A DNA stretch of 5,462 nucleotides from Ktedonobacteraceae bacterium (GTDB lineage Bacteria; Chloroflexota; Ktedonobacteria; Ktedonobacterales; Ktedonobacteraceae): positions 1 through 5,462 of the forward strand of contig JAFMRP010000405.1 of assembly GCA_017354095.1 (NCBI GenBank). The letters run 5' to 3'. The notes under the pieces were generated by a model that saw only the letters and a list, made by a program, of their open reading frames with translations, ran no database searches and was not told the origin of the DNA. Position 1 is the first letter of the stretch, and every line of letters begins with the position of its first letter. Below, one piece after another: positions 1 to 5,462 of the stretch. The position numbers were made by a program, and so were the translations under genes.

Positions 1-543
1 CAGGGCGACTTCCGGGACCGGCTCCAGCCAGACCGTTTGCCAGATGCCAGTGGTGCGGGTGTAGTTGCAGGAGTAATTGCCGTAGCGTTGTGACTGCTTG
101 CCGCGTGGCTGTGGGGGACGAGCATCATCGCGCGCGCGTACCACAATGGTGATCTCCTGGCCGATCAGTTCGCCGGGCAGTTCCACGCTAAACGGCGTGA
201 AGCCGCCCCGGTGGCGGCCAAGCTCCAACCCATTGACCCAGACCGTAGCGTCGTAATCGACGGCCTGAAAATGGAGCAGCACGCGCTGTCCCGTCCAGTC
301 CGCAGGGATAGTCACCGCGCGCCGGTACCAGACGGCCGGCATAAAATCGGTATTCCCGATCCCGGAAAGCGTGGATTCGGGGCAGAATGGTACTTGAATG
401 CGATCTCGCAGTTCGCGCTGCAGCAGGCCTCGTTCCAGGCCGCTATTGCCTGCATCGATCTCGAATTGCCATTCACCATTCAGGCAGAGCCAGGTAGAGC
501 GTACAAACTGGGGACGTGGATATTCCGGGCGAGGAATACTCAT
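1..543 (-). CDS. Glycoside hydrolase family 2 protein (beta-galactosidase/beta-glucuronidase-like), N-terminal part
   Basis: The minus strand is open from an ATG at 543 to the window edge (181 codons, no stop), so the gene is cut at its 3' end. The visible part is the GH2 N-terminal sugar-binding (jelly-roll) domain: LNGEW at residues 21-25, VWYRR at 71-75, HFQAVDYDATVWVNG at 91-105, GGFTPF at 113-118 and TTGIWQTVWLE at 164-174, which normally ends this domain. There is no signal peptide, so a cytoplasmic enzyme is likely. The family hydrolyses beta-linked sugars with a glutamate pair in a later TIM barrel; that part lies outside the window, so activity and substrate cannot be read. The start is supported by AGGAG at 553-557, nine bases upstream of the ATG. 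It is transcribed divergently from the AraC-type gene, its likely regulator. Confidence 0.87.
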   Translation of the reverse strand, partial: MSIPRPEYPRPQFVRSTWLCLNGEWQFEIDAGNSGLERGLLQRELRDRIQVPFCPESTLSGIGNTDFMPAVWYRRAVTIPADWTGQRVLLHFQAVDYDATVWVNGLELGRHRGGFTPFSVELPGELIGQEITIVVRARDDARPPQPRGKQSQRYGNYSCNYTRTTGIWQTVWLEPVPEVAL

Positions 544-552
544 GCTAACTTT

Positions 553-557
553 CTCCT
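553..557 (-). promoter_or_regulatory. Ribosome binding site of the GH2 gene
   Basis: On the minus strand AAAGGAGAA lies just upstream of the ATG at 543. The AGGAG core is nine bases from the start codon, which fixes this start. Confidence 0.75.
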
Positions 558-585
558 TTGAAAAAAGTGATGTTGGTTGTATAGT
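558..585 (+). promoter_or_regulatory. Candidate promoter of the AraC-family gene
   Basis: TTGAAA (558-563) and TATAGT (580-585) are separated by 16 bases and would start transcription near 592, giving a leader of about 17 nt. The region also has to hold the divergent GH2 promoter. On the minus strand TGGAAT and TACTAT, 17 bases apart, give only a weak candidate, which suggests the GH2 promoter needs activation. No clear operator repeat was found. This is inferred from sequence alone. Confidence 0.4.
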
Positions 586-608
586 AGCTAAAAAAAGATC
601 AAAATTCC

Positions 609-1454
609 ATGAGTGATATCCAAACGGACCTTTGTGAAACCCACGTCATTGGTGAGTATACCAACGAGCATATTGTTAGTCAGCAGGCTTGCCAGGCCTT
701 TGCGTTCTATCGCCTGCAACTGGCTGGCATTTCTATTGCGCGCCCTCCATTTTGCTTTGTGAGAAAGCAGCCCAGGATGAGCCAGTTGATCGTCTGTCTT
801 GACGGGTGGGGGTATGTTCTGGTGGATGGAGCGTGGGAACGCTGCACGCCGGGTATGGCGTATGCAACGCCTGCCGGTCATTTGCACGCCTATCATGCCA
901 GTGATGAAGTGGTGTGGAAAATCTGCTGGGTCATGTATGATGAAGCGGCTCACGGGCAGCCTGTGATTGCCGTTGATCGTCCAACGCTGCTGCCGGCGGA
1001 GCCGCAGGAACTGGCGGTGGCCATTGATGGGTTGTATCGTGAATATATCGGGCTGTCGGAGCAGCTGGTAATGCAGCAATGGGTGCAGCTGGTGCATATC
1101 CACGCGCAGCGCATCGTTGGTCCGGTACGTATGGAGCGGCGTTTACAGCGGTTATGGGAAGTAGTGAATGCCGATATCACATTTCCCTGGACCAACAGGC
1201 AGCTAGCCGCCGTGATAGGTATCAGCAGCGAACAGCTGCGGCGCTTATGCCAGCAGTATCTGGGCCGTAGTCCCATGAAGCACGTCACCATGCTGCGTAT
1301 GCGTAGAGCCATGATGCTGCTGGCCAGCGATTATTATACTGTTGAAGCGGTCGCGCAGCGTACCGGGTATGAGAACTCCTTTGCCTTTAGCACTGCCTTC
1401 AAACGTCACACTGGCATCTCGCCCTCGCAATATCGCAACAGGTCGCAGGGATAG
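609..1454 (+). CDS. AraC/XylS-family transcriptional regulator
   Basis: A 281-residue protein of usual family length. Residues about 55-100 resemble the AraC-type cupin ligand-binding domain, with a glycine turn (GWGYVLVDGAWERCTPGM) and a His-rich strand (AGHLHAYH, 89-96). The C-terminal domain has two helix-turn-helix units: TNRQLAAVIGISSEQLRRL at about 195-213 followed by YLGRSP, then TVEAVAQRTGYENSFAFSTAFKRHTGISPSQYR at about 244-276, the classic AraC signature. Members usually bind a sugar or similar small molecule and activate nearby genes. The divergent GH2 gene is the obvious target, so a glycoside-responsive activator is inferred; the ligand is unknown. The ribosome site is poor (only AAAGA near 594-598), so translation may be low or the transcript nearly leaderless. 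No good terminator follows; a 6-bp stem (GGGATA/TATCCC, 1448-1468) overlaps the stop and has no T-run, so read-through into csoR is possible. Confidence 0.93.
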   Translation: MSDIQTDLCETHVIGEYTNEHIVSQQACQAFAFYRLQLAGISIARPPFCFVRKQPRMSQLIVCLDGWGYVLVDGAWERCTPGMAYATPAGHLHAYHASDEVVWKICWVMYDEAAHGQPVIAVDRPTLLPAEPQELAVAIDGLYREYIGLSEQLVMQQWVQLVHIHAQRIVGPVRMERRLQRLWEVVNADITFPWTNRQLAAVIGISSEQLRRLCQQYLGRSPMKHVTMLRMRRAMMLLASDYYTVEAVAQRTGYENSFAFSTAFKRHTGISPSQYRNRSQG

Positions 1455-1469
1455 GTTTTATTTATCCCC

Positions 1470-1498
1470 TTGACAATACCCCCAGGGGGTATTATACT
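1470..1498 (+). promoter_or_regulatory. Sigma-70-type promoter of the csoR-copB operon
   Basis: TTGACA at 1470-1475 is a perfect -35 box and TATACT at 1493-1498 a near-consensus -10 box, with the optimal 17-base spacer. Transcription should start near 1505, leaving a leader of about 74 nt before csoR. The spacer is itself a CsoR-type palindrome, so bound repressor would occlude RNA polymerase directly. It is the strongest promoter-like sequence in the window, as expected for a promoter held off by a repressor. Confidence 0.88.
1475..1493. promoter_or_regulatory. CsoR operator 1 (in the promoter spacer)
   Basis: A perfect 19-bp palindrome around a central A at 1484: AATACCCCC, A, GGGGGTATT. 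CsoR repressors are known to bind G/C-tract palindromes of the TACCC...GGGTA type, and csoR begins 86 bases downstream. The arms reach from the last base of the -35 box to the first base of the -10 box. Confidence 0.87.
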
Positions 1499-1508
1499 TA
1501 CAAGCGTG

Positions 1509-1525
1509 ATACCCCCAGGGGGTAT
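1509..1525. promoter_or_regulatory. CsoR operator 2 (start of the transcribed leader)
   Basis: A second exact copy of the 17-bp core ATACCCCCAGGGGGTAT, centred at 1517. It is 33 bp (about three helical turns) from the centre of operator 1 and covers roughly +5 to +21 of the predicted transcript. The arms differ from operator 1 only in the outermost bases. Binding here would add a roadblock or allow two repressor tetramers to sit on a similar face of the DNA. Confidence 0.82.
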
Positions 1526-1578
1526 TGTGACGAATATGGAGACTGATAGGTAATAGAAAGCAAGAAGGGAACAGTGTG

Positions 1579-1854
1579 ATGGCAGCATCGGGTGAGTTGA
1601 AGCAGAAACTGCTGGCGCGTTTGCGCAGGATTGAGGGGCAGACGCGCGGCCTGCAGCGTATGGTGGATGAAGACAAATATTGTGTAGATATTATGACGCA
1701 GATCGCGGGTGTGCGAGCCGCGCTGGATCAGGTATCGTTGTTGCTCATGGAAAACCATCTGCACCATTGCGTGACAGACGCGATTCAAGAAGGCAACGGT
1801 GATGAAAAAATTAGCGAAATCATGCAAGTAGTCAAGCATTATACCAGGGCATAA
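1579..1854 (+). CDS. csoR: Copper-sensing transcriptional repressor CsoR
   Basis: A 91-residue, all-helical CsoR/RcnR/FrmR-family protein of normal length. The opening ELKQKLLARLRRIEGQTRGLQRMV is the family hallmark. The Cu(I) ligands are all present: Cys35 in KYCVDIM, His60 and Cys64 in NHLHHC (HxxxC). Second-shell Tyr34 and Glu80 sit at the positions of Tyr35 and Glu81 in Mycobacterium tuberculosis CsoR, which favours copper over nickel (RcnR) or formaldehyde (FrmR). Apo-CsoR binds its operators; Cu(I) binding releases it. Two perfect operators lie just upstream, so autoregulation is expected. A GTG at 1576 is in frame directly before the chosen ATG; ATG is preferred because AAGGGA (1565-1570) is eight bases from it and only five from the GTG. 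The copper ATPase gene begins 60 bp downstream with no clear promoter between, so the two are probably one transcript. Confidence 0.96.
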   Translation: MAASGELKQKLLARLRRIEGQTRGLQRMVDEDKYCVDIMTQIAGVRAALDQVSLLLMENHLHHCVTDAIQEGNGDEKISEIMQVVKHYTRA

Positions 1855-1914
1855 CTATTATGCGCGTGCTCCTGATAGGATGGTTTTTTCCTCTCGGGGA
1901 GCGGGAGTTTTCCT

Positions 1915-3993
1915 ATGCAACAGCATCAACAGAAACATACAGCGGCAAGCGAGCATCATGCCATGCATCATGGACATATGAATGGTCATCAGAGCCATAC
2001 TGGACACAGTGGACATATGGATCACGCGGGGCATAGCGAAGCCATGTTCCAGCGTCCTTTCTGGATCTCGCTTATCCTGACCATTCCCACGCTCATCTAT
2101 GCGGACCTGTTCCAGCGCCTGTTTGGTTATCGGGCGCCGAGTTTTCCGGGATCGGCCTGGATTGAGCCAGTGTTGGGCAGCATCATCTACTGGTATGGTG
2201 GCTGGATATTCTTACGTGGAGCATTCTCTGAACTGCGTTCTCGCCAGCCCGGTATGATGACGCTGGTCGCGCTCGCCATCTCCACTGCCTACATATATAG
2301 CCTGGTCGTAACGTTCGAGTGGGTCGAAGGCATGCCCTTCTACTGGGAACTGGCCACCCTGGTAACGATTATGCTGCTGGGACATTGGATGGAGATGCGG
2401 GCGATAGGCAGCGCGCAGAGCGCCTTGCGAGCGCTGGCCAAATTGCTGCCTGACCAGGCGGAGCGCATTGTGGATGGGGGGACGGAAGTCGTCCCAGTGG
2501 GCGCCTTACAGGAGGGAGACCGGGTTCTGGTGCGTCCTGGCGGGCAGGTGCCGGCTGACGCGACCGTTTATGAGGGTGAAAGCGACGTCAACGAAAGCAT
2601 GATTACCGGGGAATCGCGCCCAGTCAAGAAGCGTGCCGATAGTGAAGTGATCGCCGGGACAGTGAATGGTAGTGGCTCGTTGCGAATCGTGATTACGCGT
2701 ACTGGTGAAAAGACCATGCTGGCGGGTATCATGCGGCTGGTAGAAGAGGCGCAGCAGAGTCGTAGCCATGCGCAGGCGCTGGCCGACCGGGCAGCATCCT
2801 GGCTCACATTTATCGCGCTGGGGGTTGCGCTGATCACCTTGCTTGTGTGGGGATTGGCGCAGGGCATCAACGATGCCACACTGGAGCATGTCGTCACGAC
2901 GCTGGTCGTCGCCTGCCCGCACGCACTGGGCCTGGCGATCCCGCTGGTCGTTGCCATATCGACCACGCTTTCCGCGCGAAATGGCATTCTGGTGCGAGAT
3001 CGTATGGCATTGGAGCGAGCGCGTCAGATCAACGTCGTCGTCTTTGATAAAACCGGCACACTGACTACCGGCGAGCAGGGCCTGGTGGATCTTGCCACGC
3101 AGAAAGGTCTTTCTGAGGAGCAGGCGCTGGCTCTTGCGGCAGCCGTTGAAGGGGATAGCGAGCATATCATCGCTCGTGCTCTAGAAAGGGCGGCGCACCA
3201 GCGCAACGTCACCGTTCCCCAGGCTCAGGGCTTCCAGGCATTACCGGGCCGAGGTGTTCAGGCGCAGGTGCAGGGGCGGACCCTGCGAGTAGGGGGTCCG
3301 CGTTTGCTTGAGCAGCAGGGAATGCAGGTTCCAGCTGAATTTGCCGAGCGGGTGCGGCAATGGGGAGAGCGAGGGCAGACGGTCGTTTACCTGGTAGAAG
3401 AGTCGAATGTACTGGCCGCTTTTGCCCTGGCGGATGTCATCCGCCCAGAGAGCCGTGCTGCCGTTACCCAATTGCGACAGCACGGTATACGAGTTGCCAT
3501 GCTGACCGGAGACTCGCAGGACGTGGCTCATTGGGTAGCCGGTGAGCTGGGCATTGATGAAGTGTTTGCTCAGGTGCTGCCCGAGCATAAGAATGAGAAA
3601 GTAAAGGAGCTGCAGCAATCCGGCGCAGTCGTCGCAATGGTCGGTGATGGCGTGAATGATGCTCCCGCGCTGGCTCAGGCGGACGTTGGTATTGCCATTG
3701 GTGCCGGGACGGATGTAGCGCGTGCCTCGGCGGGAATCGTGCTGGTCAAGAGTGATCCGCGGGACGTGGCCAGGATTGTTCAGTTGAGCAAAGCGAGCTA
3801 TCGCAAGATGGAGCAGAACCTGGGGTGGGCGGTTGGTTATAATGCCATTGCGCTGCCGCTGGCAGCGGGAGTGCTGGCGCCATTCGGTTTCATTCTGCCG
3901 CCCGCGATAGGAGCCTTATTGATGTCCTTAAGCACGATTATCGTAGCGCTGAACGCCCAGCTGCTGCGTGGGCTCCGGCTGCAAGAGGCTTAG
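1915..3993 (+). CDS. copB: CPH-type P1B-3 heavy-metal (copper) exporting P-type ATPase, CopB-like
   Basis: A 692-residue inner-membrane pump expected to move copper out of the cytoplasm using ATP. Residues 1-40 form a His/Met-rich tail with 13 His and no Cys, in place of CxxC metal-binding domains. About eight membrane helices are seen: near 49-66, 84-105, 113-134, 141-160, 297-317, 325-350, 636-657 and 660-683. The actuator loop has TGES at 231-234. The ion-site motif is CPH at 334-336 (P1B-3, not CPC). Phosphorylation is at Asp378 in DKTGT, with TGDS at 531-534 and GDGVND at 577-582. Helices 7 and 8 carry the P1B-3 residues: Asn635, Tyr642-Asn643, Pro648, then MSxST at 670-674 and Asn680. 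The usual His-Pro of the nucleotide-binding domain reads SEHII (415-419). GGGAG at 1903-1907 lies seven bases before the ATG. P1B-3 pumps have been linked to Cu(I) and Cu(II); csoR upstream supports copper here. No copZ chaperone gene is in view. Confidence 0.95.
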   Translation: MQQHQQKHTAASEHHAMHHGHMNGHQSHTGHSGHMDHAGHSEAMFQRPFWISLILTIPTLIYADLFQRLFGYRAPSFPGSAWIEPVLGSIIYWYGGWIFLRGAFSELRSRQPGMMTLVALAISTAYIYSLVVTFEWVEGMPFYWELATLVTIMLLGHWMEMRAIGSAQSALRALAKLLPDQAERIVDGGTEVVPVGALQEGDRVLVRPGGQVPADATVYEGESDVNESMITGESRPVKKRADSEVIAGTVNGSGSLRIVITRTGEKTMLAGIMRLVEEAQQSRSHAQALADRAASWLTFIALGVALITLLVWGLAQGINDATLEHVVTTLVVACPHALGLAIPLVVAISTTLSARNGILVRDRMALERARQINVVVFDKTGTLTTGEQGLVDLATQKGLSEEQALALAAAVEGDSEHIIARALERAAHQRNVTVPQAQGFQALPGRGVQAQVQGRTLRVGGPRLLEQQGMQVPAEFAERVRQWGERGQTVVYLVEESNVLAAFALADVIRPESRAAVTQLRQHGIRVAMLTGDSQDVAHWVAGELGIDEVFAQVLPEHKNEKVKELQQSGAVVAMVGDGVNDAPALAQADVGIAIGAGTDVARASAGIVLVKSDPRDVARIVQLSKASYRKMEQNLGWAVGYNAIALPLAAGVLAPFGFILPPAIGALLMSLSTIIVALNAQLLRGLRLQEA

Positions 3994-4000
3994 GTCGTGC

Positions 4001-4041
4001 TTTCTTGCTTCGGATCACTCTATGTGGTCCGAAGCAAGGAA
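4001..4041 (+). terminator. Long hairpin after copB, possible operon terminator
   Basis: Eight bases after the copB stop, the arms at 4001-4018 and 4024-4041 pair over 18 positions around a 5-base loop (TCTAT). The core is an uninterrupted 11 bp (CTTGCTTCGGA with TCCGAAGCAAG), with two G-T wobbles elsewhere. No T-run follows on the plus strand (GGAAAAAGCC comes next), so it is not a textbook intrinsic terminator. It may instead act as a 3' stabilising stem or a Rho-linked stop. A second inverted repeat follows at 4045-4081. Confidence 0.5.
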
Positions 4042-4044
4042 AAA

Positions 4045-4081
4045 GCCAGGCTGGCAGTGGCGGTCAACGCGCTTTCCTGGC
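4045..4081. repeat. Inverted repeat (GCCAGG/CCTGGC) next to the copB hairpin
   Basis: GCCAGG at 4045-4050 is complementary to CCTGGC at 4076-4081 with a 25-base loop. The outer bases AAAGCC and GGCTTT can pair alternatively. Read on the minus strand the stem is followed by five T residues, so it could weakly terminate leftward transcription, though no leftward gene is seen here. Its role is unclear. Confidence 0.35.
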
Positions 4082-4111
4082 GGCTTTATATGGCAGGATA
4101 AAAAAATATAA

Positions 4112-4141
4112 TTGATTATCATCGTACTGGTATGTTATATT
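4112..4141 (+). promoter_or_regulatory. Candidate promoter of the SRPBCC gene
   Basis: TTGATT (4112-4117) and TATATT (4136-4141) are 18 bases apart, and TG at 4133-4134 gives an extended -10 element (TGnTATATT). The surrounding 4100-4150 is clearly A/T-rich compared with its neighbours. A start near 4148 would leave a leader of about 143 nt before the ATG at 4291. That leader contains no convincing small gene; it holds a modest two-part hairpin at 4181-4223. Confidence 0.45.
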
Positions 4142-4279
4142 GAGATTAATCTTTCGGTTACAGGTTGAGCTGTTTTGAAATACGGAGAAGCACGTAGACT
4201 GTTTATGTAGTGCATCCCTCGTAGGAGCTTTCCATTCGCAGTGTTGTATGCGCATGTGAACGGCTTTGTTGAAAGAAAT

Positions 4280-4289
4280 GGGGGAGGAG
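4280..4289 (+). promoter_or_regulatory. Purine-rich ribosome binding site of the SRPBCC gene
   Basis: GGGGGAGGAG directly precedes the ATG at 4291. It is a strong anti-16S match but sits unusually close: GGAGG ends three bases before the start. The nearby ATG at 4278 is out of frame, and no better in-frame start exists upstream. Confidence 0.65.
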
Positions 4290-4290
4290 A

Positions 4291-5301
4291 ATGACAGAAC
4301 ACTATGCCTCTGTGACCGTAAAGGCTCCTGTACACCAGGTGTATGCTCTGTTCACGCATTTTGATGACTTTCCAAAATTTATGCATTTTGTCAAAGAGGT
4401 CACCTATTATAACAGCCAGCGCTCCCATTGGGTTGTTCATGTGCTGCGTGACTATGAGTGGGATGCCATCCATGAAGATTGGATTCCCGATCAGCAGGTT
4501 GGCTGGCGTTCGATTGCTGGTTTGAAGAATACTGGCAAGGTCAAGTTTCGTCCTCTGGGGCCGAGCCGCACGATGGTTGATGTTTACATCAGTTATACTC
4601 CTCCCAGTGGTCCCGTTGGTATGCTTGGTGATACTTTTGGAGGGGGGGAATACTTTGCCAGCATATTGCGCCAGGATCTTAGCAATTTTGCGCGTATGGT
4701 AGAGGAGGCACCGCCCGGGGCGCTTGATCCCATGTCATCGCATTATCTTTTCCACAGTGACAGTGCGGTCGCGCGTGGGAATGTGACAGCGCGGCAGAAG
4801 GCAGCGATGGCCAGGGATCCCAGGATGAGTCCTCAGGCGTTAGCTGAGCGTTTGGCCAGCCAGCGTGAAGAGCAGGAGCGCAGGCAGAGAGAGCAACTGG
4901 AGCGTGAGATGGCTCTGCGCCGGCACCGTGAGATGGAAGAGAAAATGCGGCAGGAGCAAAATCTGCTTCTCGCTCAGGAGGCGATACGAAGACAAGAGGA
5001 ACAGCGCGCGCGTGAAGAATTGCTGATGCGAGAAATCGCGGATCGCCAGCCTCCTGATCCCGTGCATGACACCATTGGTGGGCGAGGAGCAGCCATTGAG
5101 CGTACTGCCTCAGGCGACCGTGATGGCATCCGAACGCGCCATCCGGGCTATGAGCGTGATCCGATGATCGCGCGCTACCCGCTCAAGGAGGGGGCGCGTC
5201 CTACATTGAAGCTTTCGGAAGAGGAACTGGAAAAGTTCGAATCGCCCTGGTATCGTTCCATTCGTGGTACGCCACTGCCCTCGCCTCCGGCCGAATCATA
5301 A
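4291..5301 (+). CDS. SRPBCC (polyketide cyclase/dehydrase-like, START-fold) protein with C-terminal coiled coil
   Basis: A 336-residue cytoplasmic protein with no signal peptide or membrane segment. Residues 1-140 match the SRPBCC/cyclase-dehydrase pattern: the opening strand ASVTVKAPVHQVYALFTHFDDFPKFM, then HWVVHV, YEWDAIHEDWIPDQQVGWRS, NTGKVKFRPL, YTPPSGPVGMLGD and a closing amphipathic helix. This fold forms a hydrophobic pocket that can bind lipids or polyketides; many stand-alone members have no known substrate. Residues 183-253 are a dense Glu/Arg/Gln run (QREEQERRQREQLEREM and onward) with spaced Leu/Met, predicted to form a long coiled coil. Residues 254-336 are a Pro/charged, probably disordered tail ending in ESPWYRSIRGTPLPSPP. 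Typical single-domain members are about 150 residues, so the C-terminal half is an extension. The gene stands alone, between the copB hairpin and its own terminator. Function is unknown; a scaffold or oligomeric ligand-binding role is only inferred. Confidence 0.85.
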   Translation: MTEHYASVTVKAPVHQVYALFTHFDDFPKFMHFVKEVTYYNSQRSHWVVHVLRDYEWDAIHEDWIPDQQVGWRSIAGLKNTGKVKFRPLGPSRTMVDVYISYTPPSGPVGMLGDTFGGGEYFASILRQDLSNFARMVEEAPPGALDPMSSHYLFHSDSAVARGNVTARQKAAMARDPRMSPQALAERLASQREEQERRQREQLEREMALRRHREMEEKMRQEQNLLLAQEAIRRQEEQRAREELLMREIADRQPPDPVHDTIGGRGAAIERTASGDRDGIRTRHPGYERDPMIARYPLKEGARPTLKLSEEELEKFESPWYRSIRGTPLPSPPAES

Positions 5302-5309
5302 TGGCCGTG

Positions 5310-5369
5310 TAGAGCTGTCCCCTGTGCCTGACCCGTTGTTGCTGGCATAGGGGACGGCTCTATTTTTTT
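5310..5369 (+). terminator. Strong intrinsic terminator after the SRPBCC gene
   Basis: Arms at 5310-5328 and 5344-5362 pair over 19 positions with two G-T wobbles and a 15-base loop. The core GTCCCCT/AGGGGAC is G/C-rich, and the stem is followed at once by a run of seven T at 5363-5369. It begins eight bases after the TAA stop and would end the single-gene transcript. Confidence 0.92.
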
Positions 5370-5462
5370 GTTTTATCTGGAAATGTGATAGACATCGCCG
5401 AATTTTGCGACGTTCTGGCGGTGTGCGGGTGGTACTGTGCCTCAAATGGAGGTGGATTGTAT

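Noticed and set aside
211..561. A 116-codon plus-strand open frame overlapping the GH2 gene
   Set aside because: The opposite strand encodes a recognisable GH2 domain with a good ribosome site across the same bases.
561..601. Two similar A-tract stretches (AAAAAAGTGAT and AAAAAAAGATCA) about 30 bp apart, possible AraC half-sites
   Set aside because: Similarity comes mostly from the A-run; the rest is too different to call an operator.
588..1103. A 171-codon open frame on the minus strand, opposite the AraC gene
   Set aside because: It is antisense to a clear AraC-family protein, shows no domain and reads as low-complexity His/Arg/Gln-rich sequence.
1536..1553. A five-codon reading frame (METDR) in the csoR leader
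   Set aside because: It has no ribosome site and no features of a regulatory leader peptide.
1870..1890. Small stem TCCT-GAT-AGGA followed by a T-run between csoR and copB, a possible attenuator
   Set aside because: The stem is only 4 bp and the T-run is offset by TGG, too weak to call a terminator.
2506..3165. A 219-codon open frame on the minus strand, within copB
   Set aside because: It lies opposite the actuator and phosphorylation motifs of the ATPase and its translation resembles no protein family; a shadow of codon bias.
4642..4648. Run of seven G inside the SRPBCC gene, a possible phase-variable or error-prone tract
   Set aside because: The frame is intact through it, it encodes plausible Gly residues, and seven bases is short for phase variation.
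5370..5462. Final 93 bases after the terminator
   Set aside because: No reading frame, promoter or repeat could be supported before the window ends.

Overview
The window holds five protein-coding genes of a free-living bacterium, arranged as a divergent sugar-catabolism pair, a copper-resistance operon and a single gene of unknown role. G+C is moderate (mid-50s percent by eye), Shine-Dalgarno sites are mostly good and promoters look sigma-70-like. The mix of a GH2 glycosidase with an AraC regulator, a CsoR copper operon, and a START-like (SRPBCC) protein with a long charged coiled coil fits a soil bacterium such as a Ktedonobacteria-type Chloroflexota. That placement is a guess from gene style, not something the sequence proves.

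Region 1 (1-1454): the 5' part of a glycoside hydrolase family 2 gene runs leftward off the window from a start at 543. An AraC-family regulator runs rightward from 609. They share a 65-bp divergent promoter region, so the regulator probably controls the glycosidase.

Region 2 (1455-4087): a copper-responsive operon. A consensus-quality promoter (1470-1498) carries a perfect CsoR-type palindrome that fills its -35/-10 spacer exactly, and a second identical 17-bp copy lies just past the predicted transcription start. The promoter drives csoR (copper-sensing repressor with a complete Cys-His-Cys ligand set) and, 60 bp later, a CPH-type P1B-3 copper-exporting ATPase with a His-rich N-terminal tail. 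When copper loads CsoR, repression should lift and both genes should be expressed, so the system autoregulates. A long hairpin follows the ATPase gene.

Region 3 (3994-5462): an A/T-rich promoter candidate and a leader of roughly 145 nt precede a gene for an SRPBCC-fold protein fused to a coiled coil and a Pro/charged tail. It ends in a strong intrinsic terminator (5310-5369). The last 93 bases hold nothing I can recognise.

I see no RNA genes, mobile elements or CRISPR arrays. The least familiar items are the double operator geometry, the His-Ile replacement of the usual His-Pro dipeptide in the ATPase, and the SRPBCC-coiled-coil fusion.
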